Positions 1-7,883 of a stretch of DNA of 64,000 bases are shown piece by piece. Position 1 is the first letter of the stretch, and every line of letters begins with the position of its first letter. Origin of the DNA: CADEFF01 sp964569315 (GTDB lineage: Bacteria > Pseudomonadota > Alphaproteobacteria > Dongiales > Dongiaceae). The translations under genes were made by a program, and so were the position numbers. Under the pieces are notes generated by a model that saw nothing but the letters and a program-made list of their open reading frames with translations, was not told the DNA's origin and did no database searches. The DNA lies in the NCBI GenBank assembly GCA_964569315.1, contig CAZMUZ010000001.1, positions 1 through 64,000 on the forward strand, in the 5' to 3' direction.

Positions 1-2041
1 TCGCAAGCCGCAGCAGGGCATCGCCCGCGAGCGCGCCGCGGCCCTGGGGCCGCACCATGAGCGGATTGATCTCGAGCTCGAGGATGTTCGCGGCATTGGC
101 CTCGACATAGCGCGCAAGCGCCAGCACGGTTTCGACCACCGCCTCGACATCGCCGACCGGGCGGCCGCGGAAACCTCGAAGCAGGGGCCAGACCGCTAGG
201 CTTTGCAGCGCCGCCATGACCTGCGCCTCGCTCACCGGGAACAGCAGCGGGCGCACCTCCCGGAGCAGCTCCGTCAGGGTTCCGCCGGCGCCAAGCAGCA
301 ATGTCGGACCGAACTGCCGGTCGACGGACACGCCGACGAGCAGCTCCGCCACGATGTCCTGCGCCATTTCCTCGACGAGCACGTCCGGCGCCAGCGTCTG
401 GAGCGCGGCGGCGGCGGCGGCCACGGCCCGCTCGTCCTGCAGGTTCGGTCGCACGCCGCCCACCTCGGTCTTGTGCAGGATCGTCGGGGAGCTGGTCTTG
501 GCGATCAGGGGGAAGGCCAGCGCCGCCGATGCGCCGGCGGCGCCGGCGGCGGGGCCGTGCCAGCCGCGCGGCACCGCGATGCCGGCCTTCGCGAGCTCGG
601 CCTTGGCCTCGGCCTCGCTCAAGCTGCGCGACGGCGCCGTCCCGGCCGGGCCGGGCAGGAGGCGCAACGGCGCTGCGGCATCCCATGCCGTGCGGATGGC
701 GGCGGCATGGGCCAGGGCCCGGAGCGCCTCCGGCAGGCCCTGGAGCGGCGGCACGCCGCGCGCCATGCAGTAGCGCCGGATTCGCTTCGGCAGCGCCTCG
801 GGCAGCGAGGCGATGACGGCCGCCGGCTGGCCCGCCGCGCGTGTGGTTTCGACGAAGACGCGGAGCGGCACTTCGTAATGCGCGATGTCGCAATAGTCCG
901 GATCGGGGTGATCGACGACGAAGCCGAGCGCGGAATAGCCGCCGGCGCTCAGCGTCTGGAACATGGCTTCGAGCCGATCGCGCTTGAACCAGATGAAGGT
1001 CTGGAAATCGAACGGATTGTCGAGCGCGACGCGCGTGCCGAGCAGCTTCACCAGATCGCCTTTGACGGGTTCCGGGATCGGCGCGAGGTCGAGCGGGAGC
1101 CCGTCGGCGAGATCGGCGGTCATGCCCATATCGCCGCCGGAGCAGCCGGTGACGAGCATACGCGGGGTGGCAAGCGGTCCATGCACATGGAGCAGCTTCA
1201 GCGTCTCGACCAGCTCGGCGAGGGAGTCGCAGCGCGCGATCCCGAGCCGGTGGAAGAGCGCGTCGTAAAGCCGGTCGGCGCCGCTGAGCGACGCGGTATG
1301 GCTCGCCGCCGCCTTCGCCGCGGCGGCGCTGCGGCCGGATTTTATGAGGGCGATCGGCACGCCCTTTGCACGCGCCTGCTCGGCGGCGGCCTGAAAGGCG
1401 GCGAGGTCGCTCACGCCCTCGACATAGAGCCCGATGGCGGAAACGCGACCGTCCTCGAGGAGGCTGCGGATCAGGTGATGGATCTGGATGCGCGCCTGAT
1501 TGCCGATGGTGATGAGATAGCCGATCGGGAGCTGGCGCTGCTGGCTCATCAGGGTGAAGGAGATCGCGCCCGACTGGCAGATGAGGGCGACGCCGCGATC
1601 GACCGGCTCGCCGCCGATCTGGTCCGGCCACAGCCCCACGCGATCGAAATAATTGATGAAGCCGTAGCAGTTGGGCCCGAGGAACGGCATGTCGCCCGCG
1701 GCCTCGAGCAGCGCCTCGCTCAATTCGCGCCCGCCTTCCTCCGGCGCCTCGGCGAATCCGGAGGCGAAGCAGACGCCGCCGCCCACCCCGGCTGCGACGA
1801 GCTCGGGCATGGCGGCGACGGTGAGCTCGCGCGAAACCCCGACCGCGACGCAATCCGGCACGGCCGGCAGCTCGACGAGCGAGCGGTAATATCGCTCCCC
1901 GGGGCCGCTCGGTCGCGTCGGATGCACGCGCCAGATCTCGCCGGCGAATCCGAGGTTGCGACATTGCGGGGCGATCGGATCGACCCAGCTTCCGCCGAGG
2001 ATCGCGACGCTCTTCGGCCGCAGCAAGCGCTCGAGGTTCAT
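1..2041 (-). CDS. Acyl-CoA synthetase (NDP-forming), 3' end cut by window edge
   Basis: The reverse strand reads open from ATG at 2041 to the window edge (680 codons), with a good ribosome binding site (AGGATAAGGG). An N-terminal CoA-binding Rossmann domain begins RPKSVAILGG. A succinyl-CoA-ligase-like domain carries SHTASLSG, the counterpart of the SHTGALAG segment in this family. A C-terminal ATP-grasp domain includes PLIAKTSSP and ends near ELEINPLMVRPQG. Family members of about 700 residues convert an acyl-CoA, NDP and phosphate to acid, CoA and NTP, or the reverse. Almost the whole protein is present and the stop should lie just outside the window. The acyl substrate cannot be read from the sequence. 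It is divergent from the GntR operon starting at 2136, which also carries an acyl-CoA dehydrogenase, so a shared acyl-CoA pathway is plausible. Confidence 0.88.
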   Translation of the reverse strand, partial: MNLERLLRPKSVAILGGSWVDPIAPQCRNLGFAGEIWRVHPTRPSGPGERYYRSLVELPAVPDCVAVGVSRELTVAAMPELVAAGVGGGVCFASGFAEAPEEGGRELSEALLEAAGDMPFLGPNCYGFINYFDRVGLWPDQIGGEPVDRGVALICQSGAISFTLMSQQRQLPIGYLITIGNQARIQIHHLIRSLLEDGRVSAIGLYVEGVSDLAAFQAAAEQARAKGVPIALIKSGRSAAAAKAAASHTASLSGADRLYDALFHRLGIARCDSLAELVETLKLLHVHGPLATPRMLVTGCSGGDMGMTADLADGLPLDLAPIPEPVKGDLVKLLGTRVALDNPFDFQTFIWFKRDRLEAMFQTLSAGGYSALGFVVDHPDPDYCDIAHYEVPLRVFVETTRAAGQPAAVIASLPEALPKRIRRYCMARGVPPLQGLPEALRALAHAAAIRTAWDAAAPLRLLPGPAGTAPSRSLSEAEAKAELAKAGIAVPRGWHGPAAGAAGASAALAFPLIAKTSSPTILHKTEVGGVRPNLQDERAVAAAAAALQTLAPDVLVEEMAQDIVAELLVGVSVDRQFGPTLLLGAGGTLTELLREVRPLLFPVSEAQVMAALQSLAVWPLLRGFRGRPVGDVEAVVETVLALARYVEANAANILELEINPLMVRPQGRGALAGDALLRLA

Positions 2042-2116
2042 CCCTTATCCTGCCCGATCCTGCCGTCTTGCGGCCTGACGCCGAGCTTATGGCTCGCATC
2101 TTGACATTACAAGCGT

Positions 2117-2126
2117 TGTGATCACA
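2117..2126. promoter_or_regulatory. Palindromic operator candidate between divergent genes
   Basis: TGTGATCACA is a perfect 10-bp palindrome. It lies between the acyl-CoA synthetase start (2041, minus) and the GntR gene. A TTGACA box at 2101-2106 precedes it, so the palindrome would fall in the spacer of a plus-strand promoter. Short palindromes of this kind are typical GntR (FCD subfamily) operators, so autoregulation and control of the divergent gene are inferred. It covers the GTG at 2118, which argues for the later ATG as translation start. Confidence 0.55.
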
Positions 2127-2135
2127 GCATATGAC

Positions 2136-2834
2136 ATGGCGATGCCCCTCCAGGCCGAGCTCACGGAATTCGCGCCGCTGTCGCGCGAGAACCTGCAGGA
2201 GCGCGTCTATCGCGCGCTGCGCCAGGCCCTGATGCGCGGCGCCTTTCCGCCCGGCCGCTCGCTCACCATCCGTGCGCTGGCGGCGGCGCTGAAGACCAGC
2301 GCCATGCCGGTGCGCGAGGCGCTGCGCCAGCTCGTGGCCGAACGCGCGCTCGCCATGCTGCCCAACCGCTCCTTCGGCACGCCCCTCATGACGGTGGCGC
2401 AGTTCGACGATCTCCGCCGCATCCGCATGCGGATCGAAGGGTTCGCCGCCGCCGAGGCGGCGAACCGCATCGATCGTGCGACGCTGCAGCACCTGGAGGA
2501 GATCGATGCGGAGATGGCGGCGGCGTCGCGCCGGGTCCGGCGCGAGCGTTTCATCGAGCTCAACCAGGAATTTCACTTTACGATCTACGAGGCCGCCGGG
2601 TCGGCCGTGCTGATGCCGATCATCGAATCGCTCTGGCTTCAGATCGGCCCCTATCTGACCTTCGTCTTTCCCGATGGCGAACGGCCGCAGGTGACGCATG
2701 CGACGCATCGGCCGGTGATCGCCGCGCTGAAGCGCGGGGATGCGGCGGCGGCCGAGGCGGCACTGGCGGCCGATATCGACAAGGCTGGCGACGTCTTGAA
2801 ACGCGTCGCGACATTCGCGGCACAGAACGGGTAG
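2136..2834 (+). CDS. GntR family transcriptional regulator, FCD subfamily
   Basis: An N-terminal winged helix (ENLQERVYRALRQALMRGAFPPGRSL, then MPVREALRQL) is followed by an all-helical FCD ligand domain with NQEFHFTIYEAAG and the His of VTHATHRPV. The third histidine expected near the C-terminus appears to be replaced by acidic residues, so metal binding may be incomplete. The protein is 232 residues from ATG 2136. GTG 2118 is an alternative, but it lies inside the TGTGATCACA palindrome. FCD regulators usually repress nearby catabolic genes and respond to small organic acids. This one begins an operon with two NAD(P) oxidoreductases, an acyl-CoA dehydrogenase and a tartrate-type dehydrogenase, only 3 nt ahead of the next gene. 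Confidence 0.88.
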   Translation: MAMPLQAELTEFAPLSRENLQERVYRALRQALMRGAFPPGRSLTIRALAAALKTSAMPVREALRQLVAERALAMLPNRSFGTPLMTVAQFDDLRRIRMRIEGFAAAEAANRIDRATLQHLEEIDAEMAAASRRVRRERFIELNQEFHFTIYEAAGSAVLMPIIESLWLQIGPYLTFVFPDGERPQVTHATHRPVIAALKRGDAAAAEAALAADIDKAGDVLKRVATFAAQNG

Positions 2835-2837
2835 GTC

Positions 2838-3884
2838 ATGGCGGAACTGCGCATCGGACTGATCGGGCTCGGCGTCGTGGGAAAGATCCATGCCGAGGCG
2901 TATCGCGAGCTTGCGGGAGGCCGGCTGGCGGCGGTCGCCGATTCCGACGCCCGCGCCTTGGCGGCGCTCGATCCGGCGCGCGGCATCGCCACCTATGGCG
3001 ATGCACGCAAGATGCTGGAGGAAGCGAAGCTCGACATCGTCTGCATCGCGACGCCCGCCGCAAGCCACGAGGCGCTGACCGAGCTCGCCGCCGCGAAGAA
3101 GATCCAGGTGCTGGTGGAGAAGCCGATTGCGCTCACTCCCGAGAGCGCGCGCCGGATGATCGCCGTCTGCGCCAGGGCGGGGGTGCGGCTCTTCTACGGC
3201 TCGACCTACCGCTTCCTGCCGGCGGTCCGCCATGCGCGAGAGCTGCTGCAGGCGGGTGCCATCGGCGAGATCGCCCTGATGCGAGAACAGGCGCTCGGCG
3301 GGAAGGGGGCGGCCGCCATCAAGCCGATGCCGCCCTCGCACTATCCGGCCGGGGGACCGGGCGGTTTCCCGATGGGGCTGGTCGATCACGGCATCCATCT
3401 GATCGACGTGTTCGCCTGGCTCTCCGGCGCGAAGGTCGTGGGCGGCCATGGCCGGGGCAACCGGTCCGGCCAACCGATGCGCACCGAGCATCTCCATCTC
3501 GACTACGACAACGGGGCCGCCGCCGAGCTGATCTACAACGAATGCACCTTTCCGACGGAACTGCCGAATGAGGGACTCTTCTCGCTCGGCGACGGGTGGG
3601 ACGTGGACGGCTATGTGAAGGCGGGCGGCTGGATCAGGCATCCGAGCTCGATCCATTTCTACGGGTCTGCGGGCGCGCTCCGCATCTTTCACTATGCGAA
3701 TCTGCTCTATCAGTTCGGACCCGAGGGCGTGCGCCAGATCCCGTTGCAGGGAAAGGCCGCCCCGGATCACTTCCGCGCGCAGATGCAATGCTTCATCGAC
3801 GATGTGCGGACCGATCGACCGGCGACCACGCCGGGCGAGGTCGGGCTTGCCACTTTGGAAACGCTTCTGATCGCCTATCGCTAG
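2838..3884 (+). CDS. Gfo/Idh/MocA family oxidoreductase
   Basis: This 348-residue protein has an N-terminal Rossmann fold (LRIGLIGLGVVGKIHAEAY), the family EKP motif (VLVEKPIAL, about residues 92-100) and, in the C-terminal domain, a DHGIHLID segment in the usual catalytic position. The family uses NAD(P) to oxidise or reduce sugars, cyclitols and related polyols. Its ATG follows the GntR stop after 3 nt, so the two are probably co-transcribed. The substrate is unknown. The next gene is another NAD(P)-dependent reductase, so these may be successive redox steps of one pathway. Confidence 0.88.
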   Translation: MAELRIGLIGLGVVGKIHAEAYRELAGGRLAAVADSDARALAALDPARGIATYGDARKMLEEAKLDIVCIATPAASHEALTELAAAKKIQVLVEKPIALTPESARRMIAVCARAGVRLFYGSTYRFLPAVRHARELLQAGAIGEIALMREQALGGKGAAAIKPMPPSHYPAGGPGGFPMGLVDHGIHLIDVFAWLSGAKVVGGHGRGNRSGQPMRTEHLHLDYDNGAAAELIYNECTFPTELPNEGLFSLGDGWDVDGYVKAGGWIRHPSSIHFYGSAGALRIFHYANLLYQFGPEGVRQIPLQGKAAPDHFRAQMQCFIDDVRTDRPATTPGEVGLATLETLLIAYR

Positions 3885-3951
3885 GCGCATGGATTCGGCG
3901 CGGCCATAGCGCCGGAGTCCCGCGCGCGGCCGATACGGAAAGGGAAACGCG

Positions 3952-4827
3952 ATGCGCATCGGTATCATCGGTCTCGGCAATATGGGGCAGGCCCTGGGGG
4001 CAGCCCTCGCGAAGGGAGGGTGCAAGGTCGTCGGGTGGAATCGTACCCCGCGCGACTTTTCGGCGCTGTCGGCCGCCGGCGTGACCGTCCATCCGCATCT
4101 CGAGACGGCCGCGGCCGAAGCGGACGTGCTGCTGCTCGTCAGTTTGAGCTATGCCAGCACGGAAGCGATGCTGCGGCCGCTCGCGGGTCGGTTGGCCGGC
4201 AAGATCCTCGTGCAGCTTTGCTCGGGCCTGCCCGACGAAGCCGCCGCCTTCGCCGCCTGGGCGGAGCGGGAGGGCGCGCGTTCGCTCGATGTCGCGGTGA
4301 TGGGCTTTCCTTCGGATATCGGCAGCGACCGCATCCTCTTCGTTCATTCGGGCGATGAAGCGTTGCATCGCGAGCTCCTGCCGCTCCTCGCGCCGGTGGG
4401 ACCGCGGCACCGCCATGTCGGCACGGCGCCGGGGCTCGCCAAGACCTATGACAACGTGCTGCTCGCGCGGAACTATGCCTGGATGATGTCCTATCTCCAG
4501 GCGGCGGCGCTCGCCAAGGCGGCCGGGCTCGACACGACGGTCTATACCGAGGTCGCGATGAGCCTGCTCGGACCGCTTTACGGCAATATCGACCGCGCCA
4601 AGAATGAGATTGCCGCCGGCCGCTTCGCCCCCGCCCGCGAGGCCTCCATCTCGGTGCATCACAAGGCGGTCGCGGGCATTCTCGAGGTGGCACGCCGGAG
4701 CGGCGCCGCCGTGCCGATCCTCGCCGAGGTGCACGGGCTCATGGCCAGCGCCATCGCGCATGGCGCGGGCGACCGGGAGATCGCCGCCTGCTTCCCCGAA
4801 TTCCTCCGGCAGCACAGCCCGTCGTAA
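3952..4827 (+). CDS. Imine-reductase-like NAD(P) oxidoreductase (beta-hydroxyacid dehydrogenase superfamily)
   Basis: The N-terminus has the dinucleotide motif GIIGLGNMGQALG and WNRTP, a pattern suiting NADPH. The segments LVQLCSGLPDEA, DVAVMGFPSDIGS, VHSGDEA and APGLAKTYDNVLL resemble imine reductases more than classical 3-hydroxyisobutyrate dehydrogenases. Lys164 can be aligned with the catalytic Lys of beta-hydroxyacid dehydrogenases, while the Tyr-Asp at 166-167 matches the imine reductase pattern, so the protein has features of both. Length is 291 residues, normal for either. It sits 67 nt after the Gfo/Idh gene and 26 nt before the acyl-CoA dehydrogenase. The fold is certain; whether the substrate is an imine or a hydroxy acid is not. 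Confidence 0.8.
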   Translation: MRIGIIGLGNMGQALGAALAKGGCKVVGWNRTPRDFSALSAAGVTVHPHLETAAAEADVLLLVSLSYASTEAMLRPLAGRLAGKILVQLCSGLPDEAAAFAAWAEREGARSLDVAVMGFPSDIGSDRILFVHSGDEALHRELLPLLAPVGPRHRHVGTAPGLAKTYDNVLLARNYAWMMSYLQAAALAKAAGLDTTVYTEVAMSLLGPLYGNIDRAKNEIAAGRFAPAREASISVHHKAVAGILEVARRSGAAVPILAEVHGLMASAIAHGAGDREIAACFPEFLRQHSPS

Positions 4828-4853
4828 CGCGGGAATTTCAGGGAGGACCGGTC

Positions 4854-6635
4854 ATGCCGAGCTATAGCCCGCCGCTGCGCGACATCCGCTTCGTGGTCCA
4901 CGATCTGCTGCAGACCGAGCGGGTGCTGGCCGAGACCGACGCCTTTCCGGGCGTCGACCGGGACCTGATCGACCAGGTGCTGGAGGAGGCCGGCAAGATG
5001 GCGGCGGAGCAGATCCAGCCGCAGAACCAGGCGAGCGAGGCGGAGGGTTGCCGGATGCAGAACGGTGTGGTCACCACGCCGCCCGGCATCCGCGCCGCCT
5101 ACGCGGCCTTTGTCGAAGGCGGCTGGAGCGGCCTCTGCGCCAGGCCGGAGCATGGCGGGCAGGGCCTGCCGCAGATGCTTTCCTTCGTGCTCAACGAGCT
5201 GACCAGTGCCGCCTCGATCGCGGCCTCGGACTATTTCGGCCTCTTCGCCATGGTCTATCACATGGTGCAGCGCCACGCCTCGCCGGCGCTGCAGGCCGTC
5301 TATTCCGAGGGGCTCGCGACCGGCCGGTTCGGCGGCACCATGTGCATGACCGAGCCGCATTGCGGCACCGACGTCGGGCTGGCGCGAACGCGCGCCGAAC
5401 CGATGGCAGACGGCTCCTGGCGGCTCACCGGCACCAAGATCTTCATCTCCGCGGGCGAGCACGACCTGACGGAGAACATCGTGCATCTGGTGCTGGCGCG
5501 CGCGGTCGGCGACCCGCCGGGATCGCGCGGGCTCAGCCTCTTCCTCACGCCGAAGATCCTGCCGGACGGCGCGCGCAACGATCTCGTCGCGGTGACGCTC
5601 GAAGACAAGATGGCCTATGCGGCCTCCGCCACCTGCCAGATGGCGTTCGACGGCGCCACGGCCTGGCTTATCGGCGAGCGCGGCAAGGGCCTCGCCGCCA
5701 TGTTCGACATGGTCAATGCGGCGCGGCTCATGGTGGGATCGCAGGGCATGGCCGCGACCGAGGCCGCCTATCAGATCGCGGCCGCCTATGCCCGCCAGCG
5801 GCTGCAGGGTCGTGCGCCGGGAAAGCCCGCTTATCCCGAGCTGCCGGCCGATCCGATCCTCTGCCATCCTGACGTGCGGCGCATGTTGCTCGGCGTGCGC
5901 GGCTATATCGAAGCGGCGCGCGCGCTCTATCTCGGGCTCGGTCTCGAGGTGGATATCGCCGAGCGCCATCCCGACCCGGCGCGTCGCAAGGCGGCGGCGG
6001 ACTGGCTCGGCTTCCTTACCTCCACCACCAAGGCGACGCTCGCGGATTTCGGCGTCTGGTGCACGAACGACTGCCTGCAGGTGCTGGGCGGCCATGGCTA
6101 TATCCGCGCCAACGGCGTGGAGCAGCTCCTGCGCGAGGTTCGGCTGAACCCGATCCAGGAAGGCGCCAACGGGATGCTGGCGCTCGACCTGATCCGCCGG
6201 CAGATCCCGCGGGACGAGGGCGCGCTCTGGCGCCGCTTCCTCGCCGAGCTCGAAACGGAGGCGGCGGCGGCACCGCCGGCGCTCGCCGATCTCGCGGCAG
6301 GCCTCGCCCAGGCGCGCGCGCGCCTCGCGCAGGCCGCCGACTGGATCAGGGAACGCAGCGCGGCCGATCCGTCGGAGGCCGGCGCGGCCGGTATCGATTT
6401 TCAGCGCATGTTCGGCCTCACCCTCTTCGCCTGGCAGTGGCTGAAGATGGCGCGGGTGGCGCAGGCCGGCCTCGAGCGCGGCAACGACGATGGATTCCTC
6501 GCCGGCAAGATCATGACGGCCCGTTTCTTCTATCGGCGCATGCTGCCGATGGCCGAAGGGCACTGGCAGTCGCTTCAGGCAGGCGCCGAAACGATGATGG
6601 CGCCGCCGCCCGATTATTTCTGGCCGGACGCCTGA
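4854..6635 (+). CDS. Acyl-CoA dehydrogenase, DmdC-like
   Basis: This 593-residue protein is of the long acyl-CoA dehydrogenase class. Landmarks are PLRDIRFVVHDLL at the N-terminus, the FAD/substrate segment GGTMCMTEPHCGTDVGLARTR (about 160-180), the GTKIFISAGEHDLTENIVHLVLAR block diagnostic of the DmdC group, and GGHGYIRANGVEQLLRE. Glu436 in IQEGANGM is at the catalytic-base position; the canonical context is YEGTNGIQ. The C-terminal extension is the additional helical domain found in this class. DmdC itself oxidises 3-methylmercaptopropionyl-CoA, but many paralogues act on other short acyl-CoAs and no demethylation genes are adjacent. A ribosome binding site (GGGAGGA) precedes the ATG. Confidence 0.9.
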   Translation: MPSYSPPLRDIRFVVHDLLQTERVLAETDAFPGVDRDLIDQVLEEAGKMAAEQIQPQNQASEAEGCRMQNGVVTTPPGIRAAYAAFVEGGWSGLCARPEHGGQGLPQMLSFVLNELTSAASIAASDYFGLFAMVYHMVQRHASPALQAVYSEGLATGRFGGTMCMTEPHCGTDVGLARTRAEPMADGSWRLTGTKIFISAGEHDLTENIVHLVLARAVGDPPGSRGLSLFLTPKILPDGARNDLVAVTLEDKMAYAASATCQMAFDGATAWLIGERGKGLAAMFDMVNAARLMVGSQGMAATEAAYQIAAAYARQRLQGRAPGKPAYPELPADPILCHPDVRRMLLGVRGYIEAARALYLGLGLEVDIAERHPDPARRKAAADWLGFLTSTTKATLADFGVWCTNDCLQVLGGHGYIRANGVEQLLREVRLNPIQEGANGMLALDLIRRQIPRDEGALWRRFLAELETEAAAAPPALADLAAGLAQARARLAQAADWIRERSAADPSEAGAAGIDFQRMFGLTLFAWQWLKMARVAQAGLERGNDDGFLAGKIMTARFFYRRMLPMAEGHWQSLQAGAETMMAPPPDYFWPDA

Positions 6636-6741
6636 CCGAAGCGCCTGCTGCCTTGATGAGGGAAGCGCCGTCGCGCACCATCTCTTCTCCTATTGAAGCG
6701 GCGTCAGCGGCGCGTGCATGCCGGCGGCGTAGGGGACGCAG

Positions 6742-7815
6742 ATGAAGGAATATGCGATTGCCGCCATCCCGGCCGACGGGATCGGGCCGGAGGTCATCGG
6801 CGCGGGCTTGCGGGTGCTGAGCGCGCTCGAGCAGCGGCTCGGCGGTCTGCGGCTTCGCGTCGAGACCTTCGACTGGGGCTCGACCTATTACCGCCGGCAC
6901 GGGGTCATGATGCCGGCCGACGGGCTCGAAACGCTGAAGCGCTTCGATGCGATCTATTTCGGCGCCGTCGGCGCGCCCGACATCCCGGACGATGTGACGC
7001 TCTGGGGCCTGCGCCTCCGGATCTGCCAGGCCTTCGACCAATACGCCAATGTGAGGCCGACGAAGATCCTGCAGGGCATCGCGTCGCCGCTGCGCGGCGT
7101 TCGGGCCGGAGATCTCGATTGGGTCATCGTCCGCGAAAATTCGGAAGGGGAGTATTCCGGTCATGGCGGGCGCGCGCATCGCGGCCTGCCGGAGGAGGTC
7201 GCGACCGAAGTCGCCATCTTCACGCGGGCGGGTGTCACCCGCATCATGCGCTACGCCTTCGGAATAGCGCAGTCCCGGCCGCGCAAGCTCTTGACCGTGG
7301 TCACCAAATCCAACGCGCAGCGTTACGGCCTGGTGATGTGGGACGAGATCGCCGCCGAGGTCGCGCGCGATTTTCCCGACGTCGCCTGGGACAAGATGCT
7401 GGTCGATGCGATGACCGTCCGCATGACCTTGCGGCCGCGGAGCCTGGATACGATCGTCGCCACCAACCTCCATGCCGACATCCTGTCGGATCTCGCCGGC
7501 GCGCTCGCCGGCAGCATCGGCGTCGCGCCGACCGCGAACATCGATCCCGAACGCCGATTTCCCTCGATGTTCGAGCCGATTCACGGCTCGGCCTTCGATA
7601 TCGCGGGGAAGGGCATCGCCAATCCGGTCGCCTCCTTCTGGACGGCGGCACAGATGCTGGAGCATCTGGGTCTGACGGAGGCCGCAGCACGGCTTATGGG
7701 CGCGGTCACTCGCGTCACCGGCGCCGGGATTCTCACGCCGGACGTCGGCGGCAACGCCACCACCGAGCAGGTCACCGACGCCGTGATCGAGGCGATCCGC
7801 GAGGCGAATCTTTAG
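6742..7815 (+). CDS. Tartrate/D-malate-type dehydrogenase (isopropylmalate dehydrogenase family)
   Basis: The start AAIPADGIGPEVI, then FGAVGAPDIPDDVTLWGLRL, IVRENSEGEYSGHGG, VTKSNAQRYGLVMWDE, ATNLHADILSDLAG and FEPIHGSAFDIAGKG place it in the decarboxylating dehydrogenase family. The WGLRLRICQAFDQYAN segment is typical of tartrate dehydrogenase/decarboxylase and D-malate dehydrogenase rather than LeuB. Such enzymes use NAD and a divalent metal (Asp residues of NLHADILSD) to oxidise and decarboxylate a 2-hydroxy acid. Length is 357 residues, as expected. It begins 106 nt after the acyl-CoA dehydrogenase and converges with the minus-strand flavodoxin-like gene. It is likely the last gene of the GntR operon. 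Confidence 0.87.
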   Translation: MKEYAIAAIPADGIGPEVIGAGLRVLSALEQRLGGLRLRVETFDWGSTYYRRHGVMMPADGLETLKRFDAIYFGAVGAPDIPDDVTLWGLRLRICQAFDQYANVRPTKILQGIASPLRGVRAGDLDWVIVRENSEGEYSGHGGRAHRGLPEEVATEVAIFTRAGVTRIMRYAFGIAQSRPRKLLTVVTKSNAQRYGLVMWDEIAAEVARDFPDVAWDKMLVDAMTVRMTLRPRSLDTIVATNLHADILSDLAGALAGSIGVAPTANIDPERRFPSMFEPIHGSAFDIAGKGIANPVASFWTAAQMLEHLGLTEAAARLMGAVTRVTGAGILTPDVGGNATTEQVTDAVIEAIREANL

Positions 7816-7883
7816 GGACGCGCGCCGCGACGCTCGGCTCGCGCATGACAGCGGCCGTCGGTGGCAACGATTATTTCTCGGAC

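Noticed and set aside
203..2104. Long plus-strand open frame opposite the acyl-CoA synthetase
   Set aside because: Its translation is Arg/Gly/Ala-rich without any domain pattern; the opposite strand encodes a complete recognisable enzyme. It is a GC-rich antisense artefact.
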